This document shows positions 10,012-20,872 of a stretch of DNA of 64,000 nt, in pieces. Each line of letters opens with the position of its first letter. Positions within the stretch are counted from its first letter, which is position 1. The notes below the pieces were generated by a model, which worked only from the letters and a program-made list of their open reading frames with translations, made no database searches and was not told the DNA's origin. The stretch is from Pseudoips prasinana. Lineage: Eukaryota > Arthropoda > Insecta > Lepidoptera > Nolidae. The position numbers and the translations under genes were made by a program. Where the stretch lies: the NCBI GenBank assembly GCA_951640165.1, contig OX621257.1, positions 10,489,201 through 10,553,200 on the forward strand, in the 5' to 3' direction.

Positions 10012-10784
10012 TAAATCGCAAGTATGATACGGAGTCATCCATACTAAGCATGCGAATGTGAAGTTATGTACATTAAGTTGACCTTACCGAATATTTATTA
10101 TTCGTTACGAGTATTCTGAATCATGACTACGTTTGCACGATGTGTACTGAAACAAAAATGCCAGTTCCAATTATTTATCCACAATAAAATTATCTGCCAG
10201 TTATTAATAAAAGTCAAATCAGCAACAAACTATACAATGAGAGCTTCTGAAATATTAATTTACTTTGCGAAGTGAAAAGGGTTGCAATCAATTAATAAAG
10301 TCTCCGTTGACAAAACGTTGAAATTCCAAATGATGAAATTTGCAGACCGGTGGTTTTTGTGGCTAAAGATGAGATTTTACCACACCAAAATTAGCTGGTT
10401 TTGCCTCTCTTTCTATAGTCATCCTGAATTTCATGATCACCATACAAAATAGACGGAGTTCGATGGCACTTGAGCGTATTTTTAAAGGTGGCGCTTGCAT
10501 TAGCAGGTGAGAGAAGAATTAGGATTGTATTATTAAAAAAACTGAACCTATGGGGTGATAAAATAGGTAGCCGATTAGATACTGTCAGCACGGAGATGAT
10601 AATTACATAGCCTATTTGATTTGTTTATCAACTACTAAAGGGGATAAAACATTAATTCATTTATTATTTATTTATTTATGAAACAAAGCAAGCATTCTAT
10701 GAATGAAAAACTGAATGTGTTGAATTTAATACATTGATGTTCAGGCACAAAAACTACCCCCAAGACGTTTACAGAAAGCCGAAA
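10012..10784. other. unassigned stretch
   Basis: I see no element boundary and no coding signal. Open frames are 66 codons or shorter. Confidence 0.35.
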
Positions 10785-10962
10785 GGTTCTCGAGTGGCGA
10801 CTACGGACCTGAAGACGCACCGTGGGCGGGCCCCCTATAAGGTCGACCGACGATCTTGCAAGGGTAGTGGGTAGCTGGTTGCGCAAGACCGGCCATTGTG
10901 GAGATACTTGGGGGCCTTTTGTCCAGCAGTGGCCGTCTTTCGGCTAATATGATGATGATAAT
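10785..10962 (+). mobile_element. RTE-B LINE ORF2 3' end
   Basis: Reads GGTTCTCGAGTGGCGACTAC, GGGCGGGCCCCCTATAAGGT, GACCGGCCATTGTGGAG and CAGCAGTGGCCGTCTTTCGG, then an ATGATGATAATGATG tail. Translation gives the typical C-terminal block W-R-S/T-L-G-E-A-F-V-Q-Q-W with mutations. 5'-truncated. Confidence 0.75.
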
Positions 10963-11971
10963 GATGACGTTTACACTTAGCGTAGGAGATTACTTCACTT
11001 CTTTTTTCAATGAATTACTTCTTCTTTCAATGAAAACCTTATTTAGGGCGTCGATTACGTAGTGACGCAAAAAGCATTAATACATATAACAGATAAATAT
11101 ATTTTGTGCCAAAGTGTTAGCAAGATTCAAAAAGGGCCACTTTTCTTAAAAAATGGCCACCTAAACAAGGCGATTTATAGAAAAAATACAGTTTTATCTG
11201 TTTGCTTCATCTGCCTTTGATTCCACACAGAAATGCGCAAAAAGCAACACCCTCTATCTTTTCGCATAAATCTTGCAAAATAATCAAGAGTAACAGGTTC
11301 AGTGCCCGAAGGCGATTGGTTATCAAAACATTGTGACCTTTTCAATCTTGGAGTATCTAACATATTTTATTTAACTCGAAATCTTTATTTGATCCAACAT
11401 TTGTTTCTTTTGCATAATTTTTTGGGGCAACATAATGTAAAGAGAATATGTAAATGATTTTGAAAAGGGTTCTTTGTATTTTATATTTGTATATTTGTCA
11501 GAATAAATTACAGAATACGGTCGGTGATTTTAGTGGTCAAACAGAGAATAAGCTTTTAGTTAGTTATAACTCTAATATATATAGAAGTACTTCTAAGAAT
11601 TGAACCTCATGATGTAACTTTGGTTGTCCGATGTACGGTTACAATGAAGTTTTTTTTATACTTAGTGGAAATCATAAATTTATCTATATTATTATTGGTT
11701 ATATCAATATGCTTCTCACGACTTGGATAGCTTTTGTTTTGGGTAGCGAACAACTGCAGTTATTCTTTGAGACAATTATTTTATATTTTTAATCACGGTT
11801 CTTTTCGAAAACCCGAGGTTAAATTTTCTATTAAGTATATAGGACCATTCCGAAATCATTACCTGTCAATGCAAACAATAATTATTAAAATTATTACACA
11901 AACAACTGAGAAATCGCGTAACAAAAAATAAAATTATTATTGTTTTATTTATTTTCAAAAATGACAATAAC
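10963..11971. other. unassigned AT-rich stretch
   Basis: No recognised element or gene. ACTTCTTTTTTCAATGAATT/ACTTCTTCTTTCAATGAAAA at 10995-11036 is a short local duplication. Confidence 0.4.
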
Positions 11972-12095
11972 ATAACACCCAGACTCAGGACAAACAGACA
12001 TAGTCATGCTCACAAGTATCCGTCCTGGGTAGGAATCGAACCCACGACCTGCGGCGTAAAAAGCAAATATCCATCAACTACACCAACCTACCCGT
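11972..12095 (-). mobile_element. SINE-A head and body fragment
   Basis: Body ACACCCAGACTCAGGACAAA, B box region in reverse GGGTAGGAATCGAACCCACG, and the end of the head CCAACCTACCCGTC. The 3' tail is missing. Confidence 0.8.
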
Positions 12096-12209
12096 CACAT
12101 ACAGAGTATACCTACATATGCTCATGGGAAGCGTGACATTACCATGATGCGAGTTCCATGATATTTGTTCAAACAAAAGTCTTGATAGATTTTTACCAAA
12201 TATTTTGTA

Positions 12210-12393
12210 CAAGCTGTGCCTCGCGGTTTCACCCATTTTAACTTTATAAATTATACCCTATGTGTTAATCCAAGGTGTTGGCTAACTTCAAACGAAATTT
12301 TATTAAAATCGCTCCAGAGGTTTAGACGCGAAGAAGTAACAAACATATACACTCACACACTCCCAAACTTTCGCCTTTATAATATTAGTGTGA
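12210..12393 (-). mobile_element. Helitron-like element, family H1
   Basis: Minus strand starts TCACACTAATATTATAAAGG after an A and ends with GTGAAACCGCGAGGCACAGC then CTTG (mutated CTAG) before T. 184 bp. Confidence 0.75.
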
Positions 12394-12503
12394 TAAAATA
12401 GAAGTAAATTTTATCTGCCCAAACTTCTAAAATGCTTATTTATCAAACACAAGTTGCTTATACACAAATATTATATACACTTTTAAACACCAGGATATCA
12501 TAA

Positions 12504-12835
12504 TTATACAACATTACTGGCGGGTATTAAAGCTACTTACCTTTATTGTAATTTGCCGTCGTTTCAACCGAGTTTTATAATCGTACTCGTAGTTAAGCCA
12601 TTGCAATAGGTTAGTCTCGTTAATACCCGTAAATAATGTTGTATGCATATAATCACGGTATGGTATAAAATTATTAATACCGACTCCAATGGAGATAATT
12701 ATTTATTTGGTCGTAACGTCGGTAAAAAAGCAATAAAGGTTAGTCGCGTTAATAACCGTATATACTATCGTATGTATACAGTCACGGTATTACATACACT
12801 TATTTATACCTTACCGACTGTCATGGATATAATAA
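12504..12835. repeat. diverged local duplications
   Basis: 12606-12700 (GGTTAGTCTCGTTAATACCC ... ATAATCACGGTAT ... TACCGACTCCAATGGA) and 12737-12832 (GGTTAGTCGCGTTAATAACC ... CAGTCACGGTAT ... TACCGACTGTCATGGA) are diverged direct repeats about 131 bp apart. A short related inverted block lies at 12508-12525. Origin unknown. Confidence 0.7.
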
Positions 12836-13145
12836 AATAAAATAAAAAAAACATGCGATGCTACGCATATCTTCGTGGGCTGTTTATAGGAGTAAAAACT
12901 ATTTTTTAAACTTCTAATCTAAATAATCTACAATATAATAGTTATACATATAGCTCATGGGAAGCGTGACACTAAATTACACTAAAAGTGCTAAAGAACG
13001 CGCCTAAAGAATATTTACTTCAATAATCCTTTATTTATCTCTTAAGAAAATTACTATAAAAATTAAAATATTGGTTTAAAAAGTTGATAAAATAAGAATT
13101 GACCTTTGAGAGAGTTGGAGTCTGTACTATTCTGATGTAAGAAGA

Positions 13146-13818
13146 TATTATTGAAATAAAATCCATCTGTTGACTGCACTTGTTATCACCAAACACTCAT
13201 ATTCTAATGATACGGATTAGCTTAAAGCAAGCAGAACCAAGTGGTAAGTGTTTAGTCAGTAGTTTACGAATGTTATAGTACTTAATTTTAATTTTGTATT
13301 TTAAAATGTGAAATATTATTGAAATAAAATCCATCTGTTGATTGCACTTGTTATCACCAAACACTCATATTCTAATGATACGGATTAGCTTAAAGCAAGC
13401 AGAACCAAGTGGTAAGTGTTTAGTTAGTAGTTTACGAATGTTATAGTACTTAATTTTAATTATGTATTTTAAAATGTGAAATATTATTGAAATAAAATCC
13501 ATCTGTTGACTGCACTTGTTATCACCAAACACTCATATTCTAATGATACGGATTAGCTTAAAGCAAGCTGAACCAAGTGGTTAGTGTTTAGTCATTAGTT
13601 TACGAATGTTATAGTACTTAATTTTAATTATGTATTTTAAAATGTGAAATATTATTGAAATAAAATCCATCTGTTGACTGCACTTGTTATCACCAAACAC
13701 TCATATTCTAATGATACGGATTAGCTTAAAGCAAGCTGAAGCAAGTGGTTAGTGTTTAGTCAGTAGTTTACGAATGTTATAGTACTTAATTTTAATTATG
13801 TATTTTAAAATGTGAAAT
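13146..13818. repeat. tandem array, 4 copies of a 168-bp unit
   Basis: The anchor ATCCATCTGTTGA recurs at 13161, 13329, 13497 and 13665, an exact 168-bp step. Units differ at only a few positions (for example CAGAACCAAGTGG, CTGAACCAAGTGG and CTGAAGCAAGTGG), so the array is recent or homogenised. It codes for nothing and ends at TGTGAAATAAATAATAAAAA. Confidence 0.95.
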
Positions 13819-13905
13819 AAATAATAAAAAAGTTTTCCTAGAAATTTCCAGAAACTTGAAACTTCCACTTGCAAGTTAGTGACTCGATTTTGTTTTTTTT
13901 TTCAG

Positions 13906-14027
13906 CCCAAAAAGTCCCATTAGCTTTGCCTAGCGGATCTGTACTGAAAACTTATCGATGGCCCAAATATCTTAGAATGATGAACCGAAAAAAAAAAACA
14001 ATTATGGCTTCCATTCGATCACCATAA
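13906..14027 (+). other. weak candidate 3' exon
   Basis: A T-tract ending in CAG (13888-13905) looks like a splice acceptor. One frame then reads about 40 codons, including SGSVLKTYRWPKYLRMMNR, to a TAA near 14027. Part of it is repeated in the next 390-bp unit with a different A-run length, which shifts the frame. I know no family for it; it may be chance. Confidence 0.15.
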
Positions 14028-14715
14028 TCTAGCGGCCATTGTTATCGGCCACTGTTTGACAACCGTCATAAAAAAAGCAATTGGCCTGCTTGCTCCGAGG
14101 CTAATAAATTCGCACCAATAATACTTATTGGCCAATGTTATGTACAGTTAGCAAAAATAAAATATTTGAAGCCTACAAAAACGATTTCATATTATACGAC
14201 GTAATATATATTGGTTATTAATTCGTCAGTATTTTATATTTTTTTATACATGTTCGTGTTAACGCACAAGTTCACTATCAATGCTTCTACATTGATAGTG
14301 AACTTGTGCGTTAACACGAATAGCGGATCTGTACTGAAAACTTATCGATGGCCCAAATATCTTAGAATGATGAACCGAAAAAAAAAACAATTATGGCTTC
14401 CATTCGATCACCATAATCTAGCGGCCATTGTTATCGGCCACTGTTTGACAACCGTCATAAAAAAGCAATTGGCCTGCTTGCTCTAAGGCTAATAAATTCG
14501 CACACGCACCAATAATACTTATTGGCCAATGTTATGTAGGTACAGTGAGCAAAAATAAAATATTTGAAGCCTACAAAAACGATTTCATTCATTGTTATCG
14601 TAATATATGTTGGTTATTAATTCGTCAGTATTTTATATTTTTTTTATACATGTTCGTGTTAACGCACAAGTTCACTATCAATGCTTCTACATTGATAGTG
14701 AACTTGTGCGTTAGA
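13931..14715. repeat. 390-bp tandem duplication with terminal hairpins
   Basis: TAGCGGATCTGTACTGAAAA starts both units, at 13931 and 14321. Each ends with a hairpin: 14253-14283 pairs perfectly with 14290-14320 (31-bp arms, loop CTTCTA), and the second at 14653 is cut short at GCGTTA. Units differ by small indels (A-run 11 versus 10, CACGCACC inserted). No TIR ends or coding found. Confidence 0.9.
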
Positions 14716-14829
14716 TGATTTTGAAATATGTTTTTGTATTCGATGGGAACCTATAATGTATGTATGTAATTTCCAAATCAGTTATTATAAGGAAAAGTTG
14801 TTGCCGGTTTTATATTTATTTCTAAAACT

Positions 14830-15317
14830 TTTTAACCGACTTCAAAAGGAGGAGGTTCTCAAGTTGACCGGTATTTTTTTTTTTTTTTATGTATGTACAC
14901 CGATTACTCGGAGATTTATGATCCGATTTACGTGATTCTTTTTTAGTTTGATGCAGAATAGTTGCCATTTGGTTCCATATAAATTTTATATAGTTTGGCC
15001 CAGTAGTTTTCATTTTATGATCATTTTTGTATGAAAATGTTTGTTTATGTGGACGATGTAATTGTCTTTGGCACGGATGTTTTTAAATCTTAGCTGGTCT
15101 GTCTAGACTCATATTGTTCAAGTGTTTCTTGGCGTGAATACGAGTATTAAGGACAGTTTCAGGCTAGGGTTTGATACGCGTGAATAAGTTCGTTTTGGGA
15201 CGCGCGTGTCGGCGCATCTTTTAAGTACGTTCACCGTTTACGCTGAGATTTATGAACCGATTTACGTGAATCTTCTTTAGTTTGATGCGGAATAGCTGCT
15301 ATTTTTTTTTATATAGG
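14830..15317. repeat. interspersed repeat with AACCGACTTCAAAAGGAGG start
   Basis: The opening AACCGACTTCAAAAGGAGGA, a T-tract, then CCGATTTACGTGATTCTTTT and TTTGATGCAGAATAG are typical of a common insect repeat. A second partial unit with GATTTATGAACCGATTTACG and TTTGATGCGGAATAGC lies at 15230-15310, so the tail is duplicated. Class uncertain. Confidence 0.5.
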
Positions 15318-16205
15318 CCCAAAAGACTCGTTGTCTACTTGATCATTAATACGTCCTAGTCTATGCCTAGACGAGATACACACCGGCGCGTACTATAACA
15401 GTGGCGCGCACGGCTTGGGTTGCGCCTGAACGCGCGCCAACGTGCCGTCCCATCCCGCTCGTAGACGGAGGAGTCGTTGGGGTTGAGGTGGTAGCCGATA
15501 GCCCAACTCCCCTCGGGGCTGCGGTGGCAGTATAAGAAGTGTCCTCTACTGCCACCACGTGCAAGCAGCTCTGGGAACACAGCGATCTGTTTGTGGCGCA
15601 GTCGCTGTGCCGGACTGGCAGGAGTCGGCAATAGGGGAGGGCAATCCAGAGTCCTCGCAGGGAACGTGTCCCGTCTATCTGTGACATGGCGCAAAAGGGG
15701 GGCACCGGAGCAGCATACCCGCGTTCCCGGGGCTCCCCCATCAGGCGGCAAGAGAAGTCCACGGCAGGTTAGGTATATTCGGTGCGAGTCCGACATACCC
15801 ACCCGCAGACACTTTTTGCGGGTGGCATGCATAGGCATTCCCCTTGCCTTAACAAAAATAAATATATATATAATAAGTCTATGAGCTTTCTGCTCAGTAC
15901 ACTCGATGTCAAATCGATCATGAATAAGATCTAGTCTAATAGCCTTTTGCTCAGCAGACTCGTTGACTAATCAATCATTAATAAGACCTAGTCTATGAGC
16001 CCTCTGCTTAGCAGACTCGTTGGCTAATCAATCATTAATAAGATCTAGTCTATGAGCCCTCCACTCAGCAGACTCTTTGGCTCATCGATAATTAATAAGA
16101 CCTAGTCTATGAGCCCTCTGCTCAGCAGACTTGTTGGCTTATCGATCATTAATAAGACCTTGTCTTTGAGCCCACTGCTCTGCAGAATCGTTGGCTATTC
16201 GATTT
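15318..16205. repeat. 57-bp minisatellite, about 6 units, split by R1 insertion
   Basis: CTAGTCTATGAGCCCTCTGC-like starts fall at 15874, 15931, 15988, 16045, 16102 and 16159, an exact 57-bp step. Each unit includes GCAGACTCGTTGGCTAATC and ATTAATAAGACCTAG. One more partial unit lies left of the R1 copy at 15325-15365. Units are 80-90% alike by eye, so the array is older than the 168-bp array. Confidence 0.95.
15366..15875 (+). mobile_element. 5'-truncated R1-clade LINE insertion
   Basis: Contains the last R1 coding fragment (GCACACC-like start, then CGCCTGAACGCGCGCCAACG), a deletion, and the 3' UTR through CACTTTTTGCGGGTGGCATG and a short A-rich end. AGTCTATG flanks both ends (15358-15365 and 15876-15883) as a short target duplication inside the minisatellite. 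The antisense frames at 15356-15838 are not genes. Confidence 0.85.
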
Positions 16206-16280
16206 TGGGACCTATATTTTTGAATCGCGCGGCACCTTTTGTAGGCCTACACATAACTAGACACTAAAAAGTAACAAATA

Positions 16281-16938
16281 AAAAAAACTTCGTTTAAAAA
16301 AACCGACTTCAAAAACTAAAAAGTATTAAAAAAATCTGAATAACGATTGAATTGAATACATCTCTTATGCAAACCTAATACCTTTAATATTAATGAAATT
16401 TTATAATTTGTATGTGCTACCTATTTATAGGTTTGAAGTCGGTGCCAAGCCCTAAACAAAATAAATATTCAAACAGCTTTACTCTGTGATGAAATTCCTA
16501 CACTAATGAAACTTTATCATAAAAAAAAATATAATATAATATCTGAATGAGTAACTATACCTGTATTAAATCTATATTATGAGTATTTATGAATATATGT
16601 ATTTGGGGCCCTGAAACTATCAAACTTATAATAGAACTTAGCTTCATGCAATATATAAATAATTTATTAGGTTACACCGCATCAAAATGTTAGTATATTT
16701 CGAGACGACCGTCAACGACGTCTGCCCGCTTGGGTTGTTTTGTTCTACACGAAGCCATCCCACATTTGGCTTGGCACCGACTACAAACCTATAAATAGGT
16801 AGCACATACAAATTATAAAATTTCATTCATATTAAAGGTATTAGGTTTGCATAAGAGATGTATTCAATTCAATCGTTATTCAGATTTTTTTAATACTTTT
16901 TAGTTTTTGAAGTCGGTTTTTTTAAACGAAGTTTTTTT
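16281..16938. mobile_element. foldback element with 170-bp arms
   Basis: Left arm 16281-16450 (AACTTCGTTTAAAAAAACCG ... TTTGAAGTCGGTGCCAAGC) is the near-perfect reverse complement of right arm 16769-16938. The 318-bp spacer has a GC-richer patch GACGACCGTCAACGACGTCT. The arm ends resemble the ACCGACTTCAAAA repeat at 14830. No transposase. Confidence 0.85.
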
Positions 16939-16963
16939 TATGTTATCCTTGAGAAGCAATATT

Positions 16964-17117
16964 TATTTCCGTGTGTCGCGGGGTACTTTACAAACATATA
17001 TATAATTGACGGACACAAAGTACATCCAGACTCAGAACAACTATTTATGGGTCACACAAATACTTGTCCGGCTCGGGATTCGAACCACCAAGCGGTGAGG
17101 CGATCACACGTGCAATC
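16964..17117 (-). mobile_element. SINE-B, near full length
   Basis: Tail GTGTCGCGGGGTACTTTACA, body CATCCAGACTCAGAACAACT, and diverged head with B box CGGGATTCGAACC in reverse. It lies 25 bp beyond the foldback element. Confidence 0.8.
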
Positions 17118-17357
17118 AAAATGTTTATAATGGATTGTTTGAATGTTTTAAAATAAAACTAAAGATAGTTATCTCGTTTGCTGACTATACATTGCTTATG
17201 ACATTTTCTTGTCTATTATTATTTTTTATGGCTGTGACCTTAATTACGTACCTACTAGGTCGGTCTAGCGGTGGCTTGTTTAACAGCATATAGTCGTAAA
17301 TAGTACATATTAAATAAACTAAATAAATACAATAAAAATAAATAATGTTACGTCATC

Positions 17358-17412
17358 ATGTAACCCGAAAGACGTCCACTGCTGGACAAAGGCGTTCCCC
17401 AAAGGCCTCTTA
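17358..17412 (-). mobile_element. RTE-B tail fragment
   Basis: GAAAGACGTCCACTGCTGGA followed by CAAAGGCGTTCCCCAAAGG is the reverse complement of the RTE-B 3' end. A short SINE-C-head-like piece (GGTCTAGCGGTGGC) lies just upstream at 17263. Confidence 0.6.
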
Positions 17413-18195
17413 TTTTATTTTATATTTTTATAAACTGTCTTTTTTATCATATGGGCAGTGTAAGAGTCGTTCAAGTCTCCAATTTGATTTTTGACTTGGC
17501 TTAACGTGTCTGATGACAAAACTCAAGAATTATTGCTCAACATACCCTTCGAAGATGCTCAAAGATTATCTCACTATATGGTCACCCATCCATAGAGAGA
17601 CCGCGTGCTTATTTGCATTTCTTCGCCGATCAATTGCGGACGTGTAACTGCAACTGGCTATGACCACAAAACAGTAAATATTACAATCCACGTTAACTTA
17701 ATTTCTTACTATGTTCACAAAGCTCTTCCATGTATAAATTAAATGATTAAACCACCAGAAAAATAAACATCCAATTGACAAAAAATAACCCGATCAAATA
17801 TAATTCATATTCTAAACCAAACCTACACGAGTAAATCCACAGGAGAGTACCAGTTCATACGAAACAGTAACAATTTACTTTTACTGGCTCACTCAACCTC
17901 TCACCACATATTATTATGAGGTTTAGTAGGTTAAGTAGGTAACTTCTGGTGACCCTGATAACTGGTAATAGGATTCAAAATATACAATGAAATATGTATC
18001 GTTATAGTATAGAAAAAGTAGACATTTTATCTCTAGACAAAGTTGGAGAAACATTTGAAAGCCGAATTTATTTGATCAATGATATAAATGTAATATATAT
18101 GAAATCAATGTAAATACTTTATGAATAATAAAGTGGTTAGGAGATTGTGAAGACACGTTAACTTATCTGTCCTGGCTTAAATAAATAACTATCGA
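17413..18195. other. unassigned stretch
   Basis: No element ends or coding signal seen. Composition is AT-rich and even. Confidence 0.4.
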
Positions 18196-18540
18196 CAATA
18201 CATGCCAGATATCTACTGGGAGGTGCTGGGTTCAAATCCCATGTCAGGTCTAAAAAGTGTTATGGGGAATTTTCTGGCAAGAAAAACATACATTAGCTGC
18301 CCAGAATCTGTAAGTTGTTGAGGCTATAAACCCGTGCCTGGGGAACAAGTAAAAGTTGTCGGGTTGCATGGTTGTCGGGTTGTAGTGACACAATAGAGAA
18401 TATGCACACACTTCTGTCCAGGTTCTGTGCAGGGAATTGATTTAGGACGCCTACCACCACCGCACGCACTAACTTGTTACGGCAATTGCCAATGACTCGC
18501 GCACTGCCCCAGCTCAACTGGGTCGCTGAAATGGTGGACT
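18196..18540 (+). mobile_element. SINE-D, tRNA-headed
   Basis: B box GTGCTGGGTTCAAATCCCAT, then CTGGCAAGAAAAACATACAT, ACCCGTGCCTGGGGAACAAG and a 3' part with CACACTTCTGTCCAGG, ACCACCGCACGCACTAAC and CAGCTCAACTGGGTCG. It parallels SINE-C (cf. CCCGTGCCTCGG and CACACTTGTGC) but is clearly a separate family. The 74-codon antisense frame is not a gene. Confidence 0.6.
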
Positions 18541-19391
18541 TATTTGTTTACTCACTGAATGACTTCTCAAGGACTGGTCATTTGATAGCACGTTAATAGA
18601 TGACTAGAAATGTACAAAATAGATAATTGAATTGTAACTTTTCTATTGCTATAGGTTCCCTGTAATGGTAGAATTAAGTTGGGTTGATTAAATAAATAAA
18701 TATGTTCTTTCTTTGATTAGAATTGTCCATCGTAATCAAAAATCGATCAGGAGTACAATTATTATTGAAAAACGTTTTCCACTGTTCAAAAGAGATTGAA
18801 CGCTTTGTCAGGTGACCAAAAATACAGTCATCCTTGTTTTTATTGGTCACAAGAGAGTGAATCATTAGTACAACTGTCATGCTAAAAGGACATTTCAGAG
18901 GTGCCCTCCTAGTTACCACCAAATCCATATACAAGGAAAATAAATTCCCAACAGGATTATTCAAATAAGTTGAATATTTCTGATTTCCTCAAACATGGGC
19001 TTTTTGTTTGTATCAAATGGAAAATAAGCTTAAATCTAGTGGAAATTGTTTTTCACAAGTGTTAAATGTGTTTGTCCAAAGATAGGAGGTAATATTCTTT
19101 ACTTCTTTTTTGTTTTCACTCTCTTGAGCATTTTGGTAAAGAGCCTGAATGAGGTAATGCTTTGGAAGATTTCGAAGTTATTGGATCATTTATGATGTTG
19201 GCTGATATTGAGCATCTAGGGTTGGGAAATTGCTACCTACATATTTCTGAAGAGTGATTTACATAAATCAACGTAGTGTATTTGCTAACACGAAGAATGA
19301 TTTGCGATTTGTGTACGCTATTCTTTAGGTTTAAGGTACCTATGGCAAACGTACACGAAACGTGTTTTCAGTTCATATAGTTAATGTCTTC
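18541..19391. other. unassigned stretch with a 96-codon minus-strand frame
   Basis: The frame at 18674-18964 minus (96 codons) has no motif I recognise and no clear start context. The rest shows no element ends. Confidence 0.25.
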
Positions 19392-19737
19392 CTAGCCGAA
19401 TTTCGGCCACAGCGGCCAGTCTCAACACAGATTAGCCATCTGCACGGGAATTATTATAGCGCTTAAGTGTGTGCGCAAGCTCTTTCTATTCCATCACTCT
19501 CATGATCCGATGGGACGCCTAGCGACACGACCGGAAAGAGGTTAGGTACAAGACCGACGGCTTTACGTGCGCTCCGAGGCACGGGGATAATACCGCCAAC
19601 TCTCAGACTTCGGGCAGATGCTGAAAATTTTTCTTTTTACAGAAAAGTTCCAAAATCACTTTAGACTCGACCCAGGATTTGAACCCAGGACCTCGTTCTC
19701 TGCGGGTGAACACGCTAGCGCTAGACCAACGAGGCAG
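19392..19737 (-). mobile_element. SINE-C, full length
   Basis: Right end is the head in reverse (GCTAGACCAACGAGGCAGTC) with B box AGGATTTGAACCC. Left end is the tail TAGCCGAATTTCGGCCACAG. All internal blocks of the 22122 copy are present. Confidence 0.9.
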
Positions 19738-19978
19738 TCAACATAAAGTTTATATAAATAGATTAACACTAATAGTGAAATCACATACAGGCATATAATA
19801 ACAAAGTATACAGTTTGCGACTTTATCATTAACATGTGATCTCTTCCAGACAACCAAGGAAGGAACAAGAATAGGGATGTAATTAAGGCGGCAGTTTTCG
19901 TTGTTGTACTCAGATCTTGTTAACAGTATTGGTACTCAGTTCAAGAGCCAACTGTTATATGTGTAATCTTTATAAATG

Positions 19979-20180
19979 ACTGCACTTGTGGCGCAGCGGC
20001 TAAGACAGTCGCCTCACCACTTCGTGTCGCGGGTTCGAGTCCCGCGCCGGACAACCATTTGTGTGACCCATAAATAGTTGTTCTGCGTCTGGATGTAATT
20101 TGTATCCGTCTATTATATGTTTGTAAAGTACCCCGCGACACAGGGATTAATATCCATAACGGGCGTTGTACTTAAAAAAA
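19979..20180 (+). mobile_element. SINE-B, full length
   Basis: Head GTGGCGCAGCGGCTAAGACA with B box GGGTTCGAGTCCCGCGCC, body TTGTGTGACCCATAAATAGT and GTCTGGATGTAATTTGTATC, tail ACCCCGCGACACAGGGATTA, then an A-run at 20175. Best-preserved copy here, with intact-looking polymerase III A and B boxes. Confidence 0.9.
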
Positions 20181-20756
20181 ATTTCAACATATTCAAAATC
20201 TTTGAACGTCCTAACTTCCAAATCACTGCACCAAATTGGATAAATATTATATTTTATGTGTTCATTATTTTCAGGAGGTTAACACAACTCACCACAAAAA
20301 AAAACACAACTCATTAAATCATTATTAAAATATTAGACTTTAGACAGTATTGGCGAAAAAAAAATATGGGGGTACAAAGATCGCGGGAACTGCTAGTTTA
20401 TAAATATATAGGTACTTTCTTATTACGATAATATTTGATCTTTCCAATCATAATCATGTGAATCCTATAGCTATTGGTAGTAATCTTTTACACTTTTGCT
20501 GGCCCTTCTAATAACTTTTTGCTCGATGGTTTGTTATTAGCAGCGCATTCCACATACGAAAACTTTGAACTGGTCAGGATTTCACTACATTGTTAACTTC
20601 TTCATTAGTATTGATGTCCCTTTATTAAGGACATCGGACCCACAAAACTCATTCGCTATTCGTTCCGATCTCGCAACCATCAGAAAAGCAGCAAGCCGCT
20701 TACAATAGTTTTTTCTACACACCGGTTTCACAAAAAAAAAACTATCTATCTTTTTT
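20181..20756. other. unassigned stretch with a possible Helitron 3' end scrap
   Basis: ATCGCGGGAACTGCTAG at 20376-20397 looks like a Helitron-type terminus but no matching start was found. Nothing else recognised. Confidence 0.3.
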
Positions 20757-20872
20757 TTAAGAAGCTGACAATAACAAATTGTATTGCATCTCATTAATCT
20801 CATCAATCGTATGTTTATACGATTTATGAGACAAATGAGATGCAATCAAATTGGTAATTGTCAGCCTCTTAA
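20757..20872. repeat. foldback element or long imperfect palindrome
   Basis: Left arm TTAAGAAGCTGACAATAACA... and right arm ...GGTAATTGTCAGCCTCTTAA pair over about 55 bp each side of GTATGTTTATAC. Probably a small MITE. No clear target duplication. Confidence 0.8.

Noticed and set aside
13146..13818. CRISPR array
   Set aside because: Units are 168 bp and repeated in full, without short repeats separated by unique spacers, and the genome is eukaryotic.
15356..15838. 160- and 131-codon minus-strand frames
   Set aside because: Antisense of the R1 3' UTR, same explanation as at 33051-33851.
15874..16205. CRISPR-like 57-bp periodicity
   Set aside because: The whole 57 bp is conserved between units, so there are no spacers.
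18674..18964. 96-codon minus-strand frame
   Set aside because: No family resemblance and no flanking splice or promoter signals; kept only as an unassigned stretch.
19979..20060. tRNA gene
   Set aside because: A and B boxes are good, but the sequence does not close into a cloverleaf with an acceptor stem and it continues into SINE-B body and tail.
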